DNA of 21,016 bases from Chara braunii. Lineage: Eukaryota; Streptophyta; Charophyceae; Charales; Characeae. The stretch is taken from positions 8,204,441-8,225,456 of the forward strand of contig BFEA01000003.1 in NCBI GenBank assembly GCA_003427395.1, written 5' to 3'. The notes below the pieces were generated by a model that had not been told where the DNA came from, made no database searches, and saw only the letters and a program-made list of their open reading frames with translations. The position numbers were made by a program, and so were the translations under genes. Positions 9,285 to 18,095 of this stretch are shown here, in pieces. Position 1 is the stretch's first letter. The number at the start of each line of letters is the position of its first letter.

Positions 9285-9374
9285 TTGGGCGAGGGTGACA
9301 GTTTCTCGCGAAAATGCGGGACCCGTAGCTGCCTGTGGGACCGCGCGCTGGGTTTTGGTCGAAACGGTGGTAAA
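9285..9374 (+). repeat. Dispersed repeat, arm A (partial)
   Basis: Shares a block of the form GGACC..TAGCTGCC.GT.GGA (about 9330-9350) and a later TCGAAACGG with arm C at 10303-10501, in the same orientation. The rest has diverged. Confidence 0.5.
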
Positions 9375-9534
9375 GCAGCGGCAGGGTGGAAAAATGAAAA
9401 AGTCTGAATCGGAAAGGGCGTTGCCTTGGCCGCAGGTTGAAATGACACACCTGCATTGCATTTGTAAGTGCAAACAAATGCGTCTGAATGTTGACGTATT
9501 CAACGCCCCACACGTTAAAAGCCCAATTGAGTGA

Positions 9535-9546
9535 GTCACATGTGAC
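9535..9546. repeat. 12-bp perfect palindrome
   Basis: GTCACATGTGAC is self-complementary and contains an E-box-like CACATGTG core. No promoter context is visible. Confidence 0.6.
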
Positions 9547-9604
9547 AAACAACAAACACTCAAGCACACACATATACGACATATGGACAAAGATTCAAGG
9601 ACCA

Positions 9605-9893
9605 CCAGCCTCGACACCAATTATGAATCAAGGTATGTCAAATATCTAATACATTAATACAAATTACCTAAATCCCACACATTCCAACATGAACAGATGT
9701 GATAAACACAAACACCCTAAGTATCGCACAAACACACACACACTAATCATGACACATATACATAAATAGTAAATACTTTTTTTTGTTCGTGCAACAATCA
9801 CCCTACTTCTAAACCTCACCAATAATGCTTCCTTTATCAATCAAGCATATACAAATTACGGCCTGCGCACCCATGCCCTCATGGTAAGTTAAC
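9605..9893 (+). repeat. Dispersed repeat unit M, copy 1 (diverged)
   Basis: The last 45 bp (TACGGCCTGCGCACCCATGC followed by CCTCATGGTAAGT) match the ends of copies 2 and 3. The CCACCAGCC..ATGAATCAAGG start is weakly similar to theirs. The middle is CA-rich and diverged. Confidence 0.5.
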
Positions 9894-9902
9894 CCACCCA
9901 CC

Positions 9903-10055
9903 CCGTTTTGATTTCGAAATGTTCAACACTCAAGGACAGCGGCCTCCTATCGGCAACTACCGGTCCTACACGGTCTTGCCCCTTTCGAGGCCCCAAAACC
10001 GTAAAATGCCCACCCTTCCTAACGGCGACCAACGTTGAAATTTCAATGATGTTGG
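9903..10055 (-). repeat. Dispersed repeat, arm B (inverted)
   Basis: Its reverse complement aligns with arm C: both contain GGACCG.TAG.TGCC..TAGGAGGCC, CCTTGA..., and AAATC.AAACGG at the end. It carries small deletions relative to C. Together with C it forms an inverted pair around repeat unit M copy 2. Confidence 0.85.
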
Positions 10056-10056
10056 C

Positions 10057-10256
10057 GGCTGTTGGAAACTGGGTCCAGCATCCCATGAACATGGTGAATA
10101 AAGCACCAACCGGGACCCTACACATATACACTCTTCGAGTTATGTGTAGTGAATATGACAAAACATACACACATTATAATCACAACCTTCCCTTTCCCCA
10201 ACCACATCAACAAACCAACTACGGGCTGCCCACCTGTGCCCTCCCGGTAAGTCAAT
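10057..10256 (+). repeat. Dispersed repeat unit M, copy 2
   Basis: Aligns over about 200 bp with 10904-11108. Shared blocks include GGAAACT.GGT, CATCCCATGAACAT, TGAATAAAGCACCA, GACCC.ACACA, the TTCCCC/CACATCAACA block, and a GCCCTC....TAAGTCAA end. It contains AATAAA, but no gene is seen upstream. Confidence 0.88.
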
Positions 10257-10302
10257 GTGACGGGCTGCGTTTTATGCCCTTGAGACCTCCAACGTCAATT
10301 TA

Positions 10303-10501
10303 ACATTCAACGTTGGTGGTCGTTCAGGAGAGTGGGCAATTTTGAGGTTAGGGCTTACCAAAGGGTGGGGCATGCAAAGGACCGATAGCTGCCCGTAGGA
10401 GGCCAAGAAGGCTGCGGTCCTTGACATTTCAAAATCGAAACGGCTTGGGAGGCCGAGGAGGTCGTGGTGCTTGAGCTTTGAATATTTTGAAATCAAAACG
10501 G
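10303..10501 (+). repeat. Dispersed repeat, arm C
   Basis: Inverted partner of arm B (9903-10055). The 3' part appears partially duplicated: AAATCGAAACGG near 10430-10441 and AAATCAAAACGG at the end. Confidence 0.85.
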
Positions 10502-10699
10502 TGTGTCCATCTTTCTAAATAGAAGAGCACTTCGAATGGACAACGTGTGCCTTGTATTCAAATACAATGTGTACCCTTTCTATTCAAATTTCGAAAAGAA
10601 AAAACTCTTGTGTTCCAAATAGAATATTACCCTCTTTTTTTTTTTTTGGAGGTCAACACATGCCCTTGTTTTCCCCACCACTGACATGCTGCATGCTGT

Positions 10700-10876
<177 letters not shown>

Positions 10877-10903
10877 TCTCCTGCCTATTGGTGGGGAGCG
10901 GTA

Positions 10904-11108
10904 CCTGCTGGAAACTAGGTTCATCATCCCATGAACATCATGAATAAAGCACCAGCCGAGACCCCACACACGCACACGCTTTGAGTTGTCTATAGCAAAC
11001 ATGACAAAAGATACATACAACATAATCACTACCTTAGTACCTTTCCCCATCCACATCAACACACAAACTAGAGGCCGCACCCGAGCCCTCATGATAAGTC
11101 AATTGTGC
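10904..11108 (+). repeat. Dispersed repeat unit M, copy 3
   Basis: About 200 bp similar to copy 2 in the same orientation, with the same ATGAATAAAGCACCA.CCG block and a GCCCTCATGATAAGTCAA end. The compound microsatellite lies immediately upstream of it. Confidence 0.88.
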
Positions 11109-11205
11109 TGGTGCCGCGCGTGGCACTACCAGGTCCTCGGGAGTTGGAATTTGCACTGGACCTATAGGCCCTGGGCCCCCATCGTCATCGTCATCGGCAG
11201 GACAA

Positions 11206-11338
11206 CAATATTAGTCTACACCAAGGGACATCCAAGGGTCGTCATCATCATCGTCATCATCATCATCATCATCATCTTTGTCATCATTATCGTCAGAAAA
11301 ACAGTATTAGTCTACACTAAGGGACATCCAAGGGTCGT
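11206..11338 (+). repeat. 37-bp direct repeat separated by CATCAT-rich DNA
   Basis: 11206-11242 and 11302-11338 differ at two bases and include AGGGACATCCAAGGGTCGT. The spacer is a (CAT)n-like tract. The period is 96 bp. Confidence 0.93.
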
Positions 11339-11429
11339 GACCATCATCAGTAGCATCATCATCATCTTCTTTAACATCATCGTCGCGAGTGAGTATTAAA
11401 GGATTGGGAGGGTGGCATTATGGCGGAGT

Positions 11430-11795
11430 GCTCCGATCCTTTTTTATTTTTCTTCACCATTTCCCTTTTTCTTTTCACTTGATATCATTCTTTCTTCCTT
11501 CTTCCCGCCAGCTTCATCCCCTTATTCTCCTCTCCCTTCCCTCTTTCTTCATTTTTTGCCTTTTTCCTTTGTTCACTCCTGTTTTTTTCTATGCTTTGCT
11601 TTTTGCTGTTGTGCTCTCCTTTTCTGGGGAAGAAGAGGGGTGAAGCGGGGTGATGACGGGAGGAAGTAGAGGAGGGAAGGATGTGGGAGGAGGCGGGTTA
11701 CAAAGAGGGAAAGGGCGAAGGAGGGAGAGTATGGGAGGGGTAGTGGGTGAAGAGGTTGGGTTAGTGACTTTGGGAGAAAGAGGGCGGTGGGGGGG
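11430..11795. repeat. Polypyrimidine tract followed by polypurine tract
   Basis: About 200 bp of the plus strand is almost all C/T (11430-11627). It switches abruptly near 11628 to about 165 bp that is mostly G/A. Open frames on either strand here follow from the composition, not from coding. Confidence 0.9.
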
Positions 11796-12112
11796 TATCT
11801 CACGCTCCTTTCTTTGTCATCTGACCTATTCTTATTTTTTATATTTTCTTTAGGAATCCCTCATCCTATTTTCTTAATACTAATTGGAAATTCTATAAAT
11901 TTGGAAGCCACGATATAAATTGTAATTTATCCTCTCCTCATCAATCTTCATCGACCTAATTACCATCACCCTAATATTTCTAATATCCTTATTTTATACT
12001 AGTTTTATTCTCAAGGTATGTTTCAATACCTTTTTTTTTTTTTATCTAAGGGAATTCCAGCGGATCATAACAAAGCTCACCAAAACTGATTTATTCTCTA
12101 TCAAACTCATCC
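11796..12112. other. AT-rich stretch, no gene seen
   Basis: T-rich and AT-rich sequence with a T13 run near 12030. No repeat or reading frame is supported. Confidence 0.5.
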
Positions 12113-12400
12113 AGGCCTCACGCCCCCTATCCGCTAGGTTATAGAGCAACGCGACTCACTCCAGCTCCGACCAGTGTCGTTCTGTGTCAGCAACCCCCAA
12201 CTGTCCCTTAGGATGCCCCCGCATAGCATCCCCAAATCTCTCTACAAGGCCTCATACCCTCACCTTCGGCAAGTTACAGGGCATCACCCCGGCTCCGGCC
12301 AGCGTCGTTCTGGCATGGAACAACCACGGATCCTGAATATAAGAGTCTAATTCTAGTGCAACTTCGTACAAACCCCCAACAGTCCCTCAGAGTCCTGAGA
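12113..12400 (+). repeat. Diverged tandem duplication, period about 133 bp
   Basis: Copy 1 (from 12113) and copy 2 (from 12246) both start AGGCCTCA. They share GGTTATAGAGCA/AGTTACAGGGCA, GCTCCG.CCAG.GTCGTTCTG and CCCCCAAC.GTCCCT.AG in order. Copy 2 has about 45 extra bases before the last block. No coding sense is seen. Confidence 0.8.
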
Positions 12401-12479
12401 GATTCTTCAAACTACCAGGAATAACAAGGGTGCTTGTTTTGAATATTCCAGGAAGAATCAGAAAAAGTCCCAACCAAAT

Positions 12480-12842
12480 TCAAGCAAAGGATATAGAAAT
12501 TCCCCCCTTTCCCCTCATCCCCCTGCCCCACCGCTGCCTCCACCAAAAAGGACCGCCCCTGATCACAAGCACTCCTCATCGGCCCCAACTTGGGACAGAC
12601 CCATTTCCCCCCCTTACGCCCACAAAGGCATCCAGTTCCCACCCAAAGTATGCCTCTGCCAGCCCCTTGCCCTTATCTGCCTCCGCTGGGATATGATGCC
12701 AACCCATACATCTCCCCCAGCCCCAGAATAGAGCATCCCCTAAAATCTGCCCCGTCTCCCTTCAGGACAATCACCTCCCTCCTTGTGAAGCCCCTGCAGA
12801 CTAGAGCTCTCCCCCAACCCACCCCGTCACCAGAAGTAATTT
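12480..12842 (+). repeat. C-rich repeat, copy 1
   Basis: Shares with copy 2 and the inverted copy 3 the ordered blocks GCCTCCACC.AAAAGGAC, ATATGATGCC.ACCCATACAT, CTCCCCCAGCCCCAGAA, GTGAAGCCCCTGCAGA and, beyond the core, AAGAGGAGAA. Copies 1 and 2 are tandem, about 380 bp apart. A frame through all copies would give YDANPYISPSPR-like peptide, but stops and shifts argue against coding. Confidence 0.88.
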
Positions 12843-12867
12843 GTTTACACTAAAGAGGAGAACCAGA

Positions 12868-13160
12868 ATTCCAAACGTTGCTATAGATTATTTCCCCCCC
12901 TCCCCTACATCTCCCCCTGTCCCTCCGCTGCCTCCACCGAAAAGGACTGCCCTGATCACAAGCTCTCCTATCTGCCTCCGCTGGGATATGATGCCAGCCC
13001 ATACATCTCTCCCAACTCCAGAACAGGGCAACCCCAAAAATCTGCCCCCACTCCCTCCAGGGCATTTCACCCCCCACCTTGTGAAGCCCCTGCGGAGTAG
13101 AGTTCTCCTCCTTAAAACCCCAACCCCCCACCCACACAAAAATAATTCATTAATGCGCCC
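12868..13160 (+). repeat. C-rich repeat, copy 2 (internally deleted)
   Basis: Same blocks as copy 1, but it lacks most of the segment between the AAAAGGAC block and the CTGCCTCCGCTGGGATATGA block, a deletion of about 100 bp. It is followed by an AAATAATTCATTAATG region that parallels the end of copy 1. Confidence 0.88.
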
Positions 13161-13309
13161 AAAGGGGAACCAAAAATTAATAGTGGAGAAAAGAAAAAAC
13201 GAGACTCAGGAGTTTTAGGAAATCAAATTCCTAAGATATGAGTGGAAGAGTATGAAATTTCTGAAAATTATGATGAAGAAAGGTAGATGAGAGTTTTCTT
13301 TTTTGGATT

Positions 13310-13512
13310 TGCTGATGACGATGAACCGCATCCTGAAGATGATGATGACGACCAACTCACCTGCTGATGTGAAAGGCAAACAAGGCCTTGAAAAGCAACA
13401 TCTAATGATAACAAAATGATGATGATGATAGTAATGATGAAAATGAAGACAGAATGATGCTGCTGATCATACCGAAGAACAGTACCAACAACGCCCTATG
13501 ATTACAAATTAT

Positions 13513-13546
<34 letters not shown>

Positions 13547-13573
13547 AATGATGATGATAATGATGATGATGTC

Positions 13574-13619
<46 letters not shown>

Positions 13620-13992
13620 CACCGCGCCCTGTGATGACAAAAGGATGATGATGGTGCTAATGACAAGCACCTTGGATGATAACCTAATGATGATGATGAT
13701 AAGGGTGAGCAGCGCCCTATGATGACGAGCTTCACCAACAACGCCTTATGATGGTGAACTATGATGATGGTAATGATACTGGCGTAATGACAATGATGAT
13801 GATGATAATGAGCAACCCCAGCGGCACCCTATGAAGACACAATGATGATGATGATCATCATGATGAGCAGCGTCGATAATGACCCATGAGTTGATGTTGA
13901 TGATGAGCGGCACCCTGACGATGATGATAGTGATGACACCTGATGCTGATGACGAACCATTATCGTGATGATGATGTCGAACCACGCCCTGT

Positions 13993-14043
<51 letters not shown>

Positions 14044-14188
14044 GCAGCACCCTGATGATGATGACGAACCCGGCTGTGATGATGGTGTCAAACTGCGCCC
14101 TGTTAATGATGGTGCTGGTGATGATCAACGCCCCGTTGCTGATGCCGAGCAGCGCCCTGATTATGCTGATGCACCCACTTCCTCATGA
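13310..14188 (+). repeat. GAT-rich compound minisatellite with interspersed CAGCGCCCTG motif
   Basis: Long (GAT)n/(ATG)n runs (13510-13618, 13995-14042 and shorter ones) are punctuated about eleven times by a C-rich motif of the form CAGCGCCCTG or CACCCT (near 13492, 13625, 13713, 13742, 13826, 13911, 13985, 14048, 14097, 14129 and 14153). From 13943 to 14185 one plus frame is open and reads Asp runs separated by EQRPD, EPRPV, KLRPV or DQRPV. Upstream, the same motif appears in other frames with stops, so the array as a whole is not coding now. It may be a decayed repeat-encoding exon or a purely non-coding minisatellite. Confidence 0.9.
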
Positions 14189-14189
14189 T

Positions 14190-14594
14190 TGCAGTCGCCA
14201 CTGCACTCGCACTTCAGTTTTCCAAGGGCTGACTCCACTGTACTCCACAGGCGTCGACATAGCCAATGCCTCCCAGGCCATATGCCACGTGCAAAAACGC
14301 AACAGCAATGGAGTGAAACGTGGAACTCCCAGAAGAAAAAAGCCAACGGGAGTCAGTCCATCCGCCACATCAGCCTGTGACGTGGTGTGGACAAGCGCCT
14401 CTCGTCACCCGCGCATGCGCAAAGCACCTGGTTGAGAGAAGAGATGGCCACCGTCGTCGCCGCACACCTTCACCATGGCCCACCTGTGCGATGTCCCAAC
14501 CCAGGGAGGGGCGCAGAGCTCCCGGTAGCGCTGTGCCCCTGTTGACTAACTCCGAGTCATGAACCAATACCTAATATATCTAAAATCCAAATTT

Positions 14595-14596
<2 letters not shown>
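14190..14596. other. Mixed unique sequence, no gene supported
   Basis: GC-richer sequence with short overlapping frames on both strands (14320-14562 plus, 14370-14567 minus), none with a domain. The last 40 bp are AT-rich and precede a T29 run. Confidence 0.5.
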
Positions 14597-14628
<32 letters not shown>

Positions 14629-14990
14629 GGAACCTTATGATTCCGGCTCCTTTTCCATTCTGGGGAGCAGCAGTCCGGTTCCTATTCCACCGGCAAGTCA
14701 GAAAATGTTATAAGGATATACGCACTCACACTCCTCCCCCTTGTGGTGTGGAGGTCCGAAGGACGACATTGATTATTTCCCGTAGAAAGGATGTACCACC
14801 CTTCACGCCTGCCTAAGTTAGCCTGATTTACCGGGAATCTGGTCTTTTCCTGTGTTTGGTGACAGAACACTACAGCCTATCCTGACATTTACGTGTCCTG
14901 TCCTATCACCGGTGGTCGGCTCTGTGTCTTATCCTGCTAAGTGTGGTGGGGCAGCACTGGGCTCTTGGTTTCGCTTGAAAAGGGGATGCT
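14597..14990 (-). mobile_element. Retroposon 3' end on the minus strand
   Basis: A run of 29 T (14597-14625) on the plus strand is the A tail of a minus-strand insertion. On the minus strand the tail follows GAGCCGGAATCATAAGGTTC and a short linker. The body to the right is mixed sequence without a recognised domain, so it may be a LINE 3' UTR or a SINE. The right boundary is uncertain and no target-site duplication was found by eye. Confidence 0.55.
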
Positions 14991-15056
14991 GAGGAGCGGG
15001 GGGTGACTGTGGTTGGGTTTATTAGTTAGTTACGGTATAGTGGTTGTTGTATTATG

Positions 15057-15182
15057 GAGGGTGTGGGAGGGGAGGGTAGGTGAAGGGTGAGTTGAAGGGG
15101 ATTGTGGTGGTGTGGAGACGGACGCTAGAAGGTGGGGGGGGTCGCCTTAGGGGTGGGGAGTGGGGTTGGTGGGGGGCTAGGG
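15057..15182 (+). promoter_or_regulatory. G-quadruplex-forming cluster
   Basis: GGGTGTGGGAGGGGAGGG (15059-15076) is a canonical four-run G motif with 1-3 nt loops. A second cluster at 15133-15182 has runs of 8, 4, 4, 4 and 6 G. The surrounding 200 bp is G/T-rich on the plus strand. A regulatory role is inference; only the sequence motif is seen. Confidence 0.6.
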
Positions 15183-15517
15183 CTTTTTAGTGCTTCGGTT
15201 ATTGGTTAGTTATGGTAGCTTGGTCTGAGGTTGGTAGTGTGTGGATTAGGGTGGGTTTTGGGGAGGCTTTATGTATGTGTTAAGGTTAGCCAATTTTTGA
15301 GGATTAGTCTATCGTTGCTAGGAGTTGATCTAGGCTTAGGAGGCCAGAAGGGCAGATATACTAATCATCATCAGCAGTAGCATCATCACCATTCACCATC
15401 ATCATAATCGTTAGCATCATCAGAAGTGGGATGCTGAGCCCGGTTCTCAGCAAGCTGGGTTCGGTTACTCCGGGTAGACTGTGAGGACCCCGGCCTCAAT
15501 CATCGTATTGATAATAT
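15183..15517. other. G/T-rich stretch with short CATCAT repeats, no gene
   Basis: G/T-rich sequence to about 15350 is followed by (CATCAT)n-like DNA (15362-15425). A CAAGCTGGGTTCGGTTACTCC segment near 15450 superficially resembles a tRNA T-arm, but no tRNA fold is seen. Confidence 0.5.
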
Positions 15518-15564
15518 CAGCCTTGGGCACTGGGCCCGGTTTCGTGAAAAAAAAAAAAAAAAAA
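15518..15564 (+). mobile_element. Second copy of the LINE-type 3' terminus with A18 tail
   Basis: CAGCCTTGGGCACTGGGCC is identical over 19 bp to 9237-9255. It is followed here by CGGTTTCGTG and 18 A. The upstream DNA is not similar to the first LINE, so this is either a severely truncated copy or a non-autonomous element that borrowed the tail. Confidence 0.75.
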
Positions 15565-15565
15565 G

Positions 15566-16012
15566 GATTGTGAAGTCTTTTTTGACGGGGTCAGTTGGGA
15601 GCTTTTTACGTTGTTTGTTCCAGAGGGCGTGGAGTTCTGTGTCTATTAGTTGTTTGATGGTGATGCGTGGGTTTTCTGGGCTGGTGAGTCTGTCATCGAA
15701 GGTGGTGTCACATCTGTTTCCCCATATGGCCCATAGGGTGCTTTTTTTGATTTGGGAGGAGAGGAAGGCTTCGAAGCCTTTGAGTGGGGGTGATTGGTTG
15801 ACGTTGAGGAATAGTGTGGCGGGGTTGATTAATAGAGGAGAGTCTGATATTTTGAGCCATGATGTTTCTAGGGCTTGCCATAGGGATCTGGGTTTTGGGC
15901 AGTCCATGAAGCAGTGGTTCAGGGATTCTGGGGTAAATTTCATTCTTCTTAACTTTAGTCCTTGCAAAAGTTTTTGAAATCTAGATGCTAAGAGTTTTGA
16001 AGTTTCACCCAT
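15566..16012 (-). pseudogene. C-terminal fragment of a second LINE ORF2, minus strand
   Basis: A single minus-strand frame is open for about 148 codons. It contains ESLNHCFMDCPKPRSLWQ (about 15870-15925), the His-Cys half of the zf-RVT finger, and LWAIWGNRCDTTFDDR (about 15685-15735), the typical Trp-Ile-Trp-x-N-R block that follows it in many LINE ORF2 proteins. The upstream CxxC half and the RT domain are absent. The protein is not the same as the C-terminus of the 5002-9274 element, so this is another family. The frame runs past its 3' end into the neighbouring A tail, read as Phe codons, which is an artefact. Confidence 0.8.
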
Positions 16013-16109
16013 TTATTTTCAACTTCATACCTCTTGAGTCTTGATTCCTAATTTCCTAATTTAGTAATTTATTAATTTTGGAGATCCAATTCCTGACTGT
16101 CTCGATCAT

Positions 16110-16455
16110 CAATTTCTTTGTTATTAAACACTGATTCTCCTCTTTGTACGTTAAAGTATGTATTTCAGGCAGTTCGGTAGTTAGGTTTGGGGAGGAGAGC
16201 TCTACTCTGCAGGGGCATCACAAGGTGGGAGCAGATTTGGGGGGCTGCTCTGTTCTGGGGCTGGGGGAGATGTATGGGTCGGCATCATATACCAGTGGTC
16301 GCAGATAAAGGGCAAGGGGTCCACAAAGGCATGCTTTGGGAGGGCATTGGGGGGTGTCTGTTCCAAGCTGGGGCTGAGGAGTGTCTGTAATTAGACGGCC
16401 CTTTTTGGTGGAGGCAAAGAAGGGACAGGGAGAGGGAGAGAGGGGGATAAACTTT
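16110..16455 (-). repeat. C-rich repeat, copy 3 (inverted)
   Basis: Its reverse complement contains the copy 1 and 2 blocks in order: GCCTCCACCAAAAAGGGC, CAGACAC(C)..., TATGATGCCGACCCATACAT, CCCCCAGCCCCAGAAC, GATGCCCCTGCAGAGTAGAG and the flanking ACAAAGAGGAGAA. It keeps the segment deleted from copy 2 and so is closer in structure to copy 1. Confidence 0.85.
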
Positions 16456-16566
16456 CTTTCTTGTTTTTTTTTTGGAAACCGGACGAGAAGCCGTACAACT
16501 GACAGGGCGGAAAGCCCGTTGCGGAATTTGGCGGGAGATGACGTTGGCTGGGAGAAACTTTCTTTC
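16449..16566 (-). mobile_element. Short SINE-like insertion with 12-bp target-site duplication
   Basis: AAACTTTCTTTC occurs at 16449-16460 and again at 16555-16566. The 94 bp between them end, on the minus strand, in an A-rich tail (TTGTTTTTTTTTT on the plus strand, 16461-16473). Direct flanking repeats plus a terminal A tail are the hallmarks of LINE-mediated retroposition. The GC-rich body shows no clear polymerase III A and B boxes, so it may be a truncated SINE or a small RNA or mRNA retrocopy. It inserted at the head of C-rich repeat copy 3. Confidence 0.75.
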
Positions 16567-16789
16567 ATTTCCTGAAGTCTTTTGAAATCTGCTTCTATTC
16601 TTCTGTGAATCATTAGCATCTTCGACATCATGCAGAAATTGCGTACCAGACTCCAGCGGCGTTATTTGCTTATCCAATGCTGCACAAAGGTGCAATGACT
16701 AGGGTTCCTGGTTGACTGATGCCAGAACCACGCTGGCCGGTGCTGGGGCAGTGAACTAAGAACATGTCAATGATCAGACCCAAGCGTCA

Positions 16790-17370
16790 ACAGGCACGTG
16801 TTGAGCCGTTATCAAGTAACAGTGTAGCAACTGAGGTGGCTACAGCAGCAACAACAGCACCAGTAGCTGCTCCCTCATCTGTACCAGCAGCAGCAGTTGA
16901 TGAAGCCACAGCAGCAATAACATCAACAACAATCTCAGACTGCAGCTGCAAGCTGCAGCAGCAGTGGTCATAACCCTTGCAGCAAGAGCGAGCGGCGACC
17001 TGTGGCAGTCAGAAGCTGTAGTAGCAGTAACAGTTTAACCAGCTACTACCATACAAAAACAGGTAGCAAGGAGCTGCATCATCAATTTAACAGCTGTGTT
17101 CATTGGTAGGAAAGCTGCCGCAGTAACTGCCTGCAGCTGCAGTGTTTCAGCAGCTGTGGCAATCAGCAGACAGGGTTGCTGCACATAGCACATAGTAGCA
17201 GCTGGTAGCACCAGTTACTGCATCAATAATTCATGCAGCCATAGTAGCAGTAGTTAGAGCTAATAGCCTTTACTATCAACTAACAACTGCCGGTAGAAGT
17301 GGCAGTAGGACTTGTCTGGGGCAGCGGGCTGCTGCAGCCCATGCTGCTGCAATGAATTGCAGCAGCATTT
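16790..17370 (+). repeat. Cryptically simple CAG/GTA-rich tract
   Basis: Dense scattered GCAGC, CAGCAG, GTAGCAG and CTGCAG words without a strict period. The frame 16764-16970 gives Ala/Thr/Val-rich low-complexity peptide and ends within the tract. Slippage-generated sequence is the simplest reading. Confidence 0.75.
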
Positions 17371-17896
17371 CAGTGGGCTGTATACTACGTAGGGTTAGGT
17401 TCGTAATTTCAGGATTTCTGGGACTTCGGCTGTGTCAATTTCAGTTGGATCCCGTGAGGGTCAGGCCTACGGTAGCAATCCTACCGGACCGTGTCTTTTT
17501 GTAGGCCGTGTGATGCATAGTCGTGTCAGACCGAGTGATGCAATGGAGCCAAGGACCAGCAAAGTGATGATAAGGACTGAGACTCACAACGCATGAACAA
17601 GAAAGCAATGTATGAACATACAATCACGAAATAAGGCAATGTAGCACAGTGGAAGACTCAAAATCACGACCTGACTCACTGGACTGAGGGCCGACTCATC
17701 CCATCATCAGACACACACCTGTGAGAGGAGAGGATGGACAACAAACAGAAAGAAAGGTCCCTCCTTGCACACACATGGGGAGTGTACCACAGACGAAGGG
17801 AAGAAGGAGGAGCAATAAGAAGATGGAGGCGGCGTCTTCTCCTGGAATCTCGAATCAGATCCTGGGCACCATAGCCCGAAATAGCCTCTGCCTGTA

Positions 17897-17898
<2 letters not shown>
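17371..17898. other. No gene recognised
   Basis: Mixed-composition sequence with only short, unsupported frames on both strands. It leads into the (CT)n tract. Confidence 0.5.

Positions 17899-17971
<73 letters not shown>
17899..17971. repeat. (CT)n microsatellite
   Basis: About 36 uninterrupted CT units, followed after a short gap by a (GAA)n run (17994-18010) and a second short CT-rich stretch. Confidence 0.99.
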
Positions 17972-17974
<3 letters not shown>

Positions 17975-18095
17975 GAATATTAGAAGACGACAATGAAGAA
18001 GAAGAAGAAGATCAATCTCCTCTCTCTCTCCCTCTCACCTGATGAAGTGCTGCAGCCATGAACTAACCGGCAAAGGTGCTGTCTCTCTGGTGCAG

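Noticed and set aside
11389-11853. Phe/Ser-rich plus-strand and matching minus-strand frames
   Set aside because: Open only because of the polypyrimidine and polypurine composition; no domain, and frames overlap on both strands.
13502-13741. Poly-Ile minus-strand frame
   Set aside because: It is the reverse reading of the (GAT)n runs.
15440-15490. tRNA-like B box (GGGTTCGGTTACTCC)
   Set aside because: No A box at a suitable distance and no cloverleaf fold; kept only as a hint for a possible SINE body.
16218-16695. 136-137-codon minus-strand frames
   Set aside because: They span the target-site duplication, the 94-bp insertion and C-rich repeat copy 3, so they cannot be one gene; the shared peptide with copy 1 reflects repeat homology.
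17707-17973. Minus-strand frame starting with Arg-Glu repeats
   Set aside because: The start lies in the (CT)n tract and the remainder has no recognisable domain.
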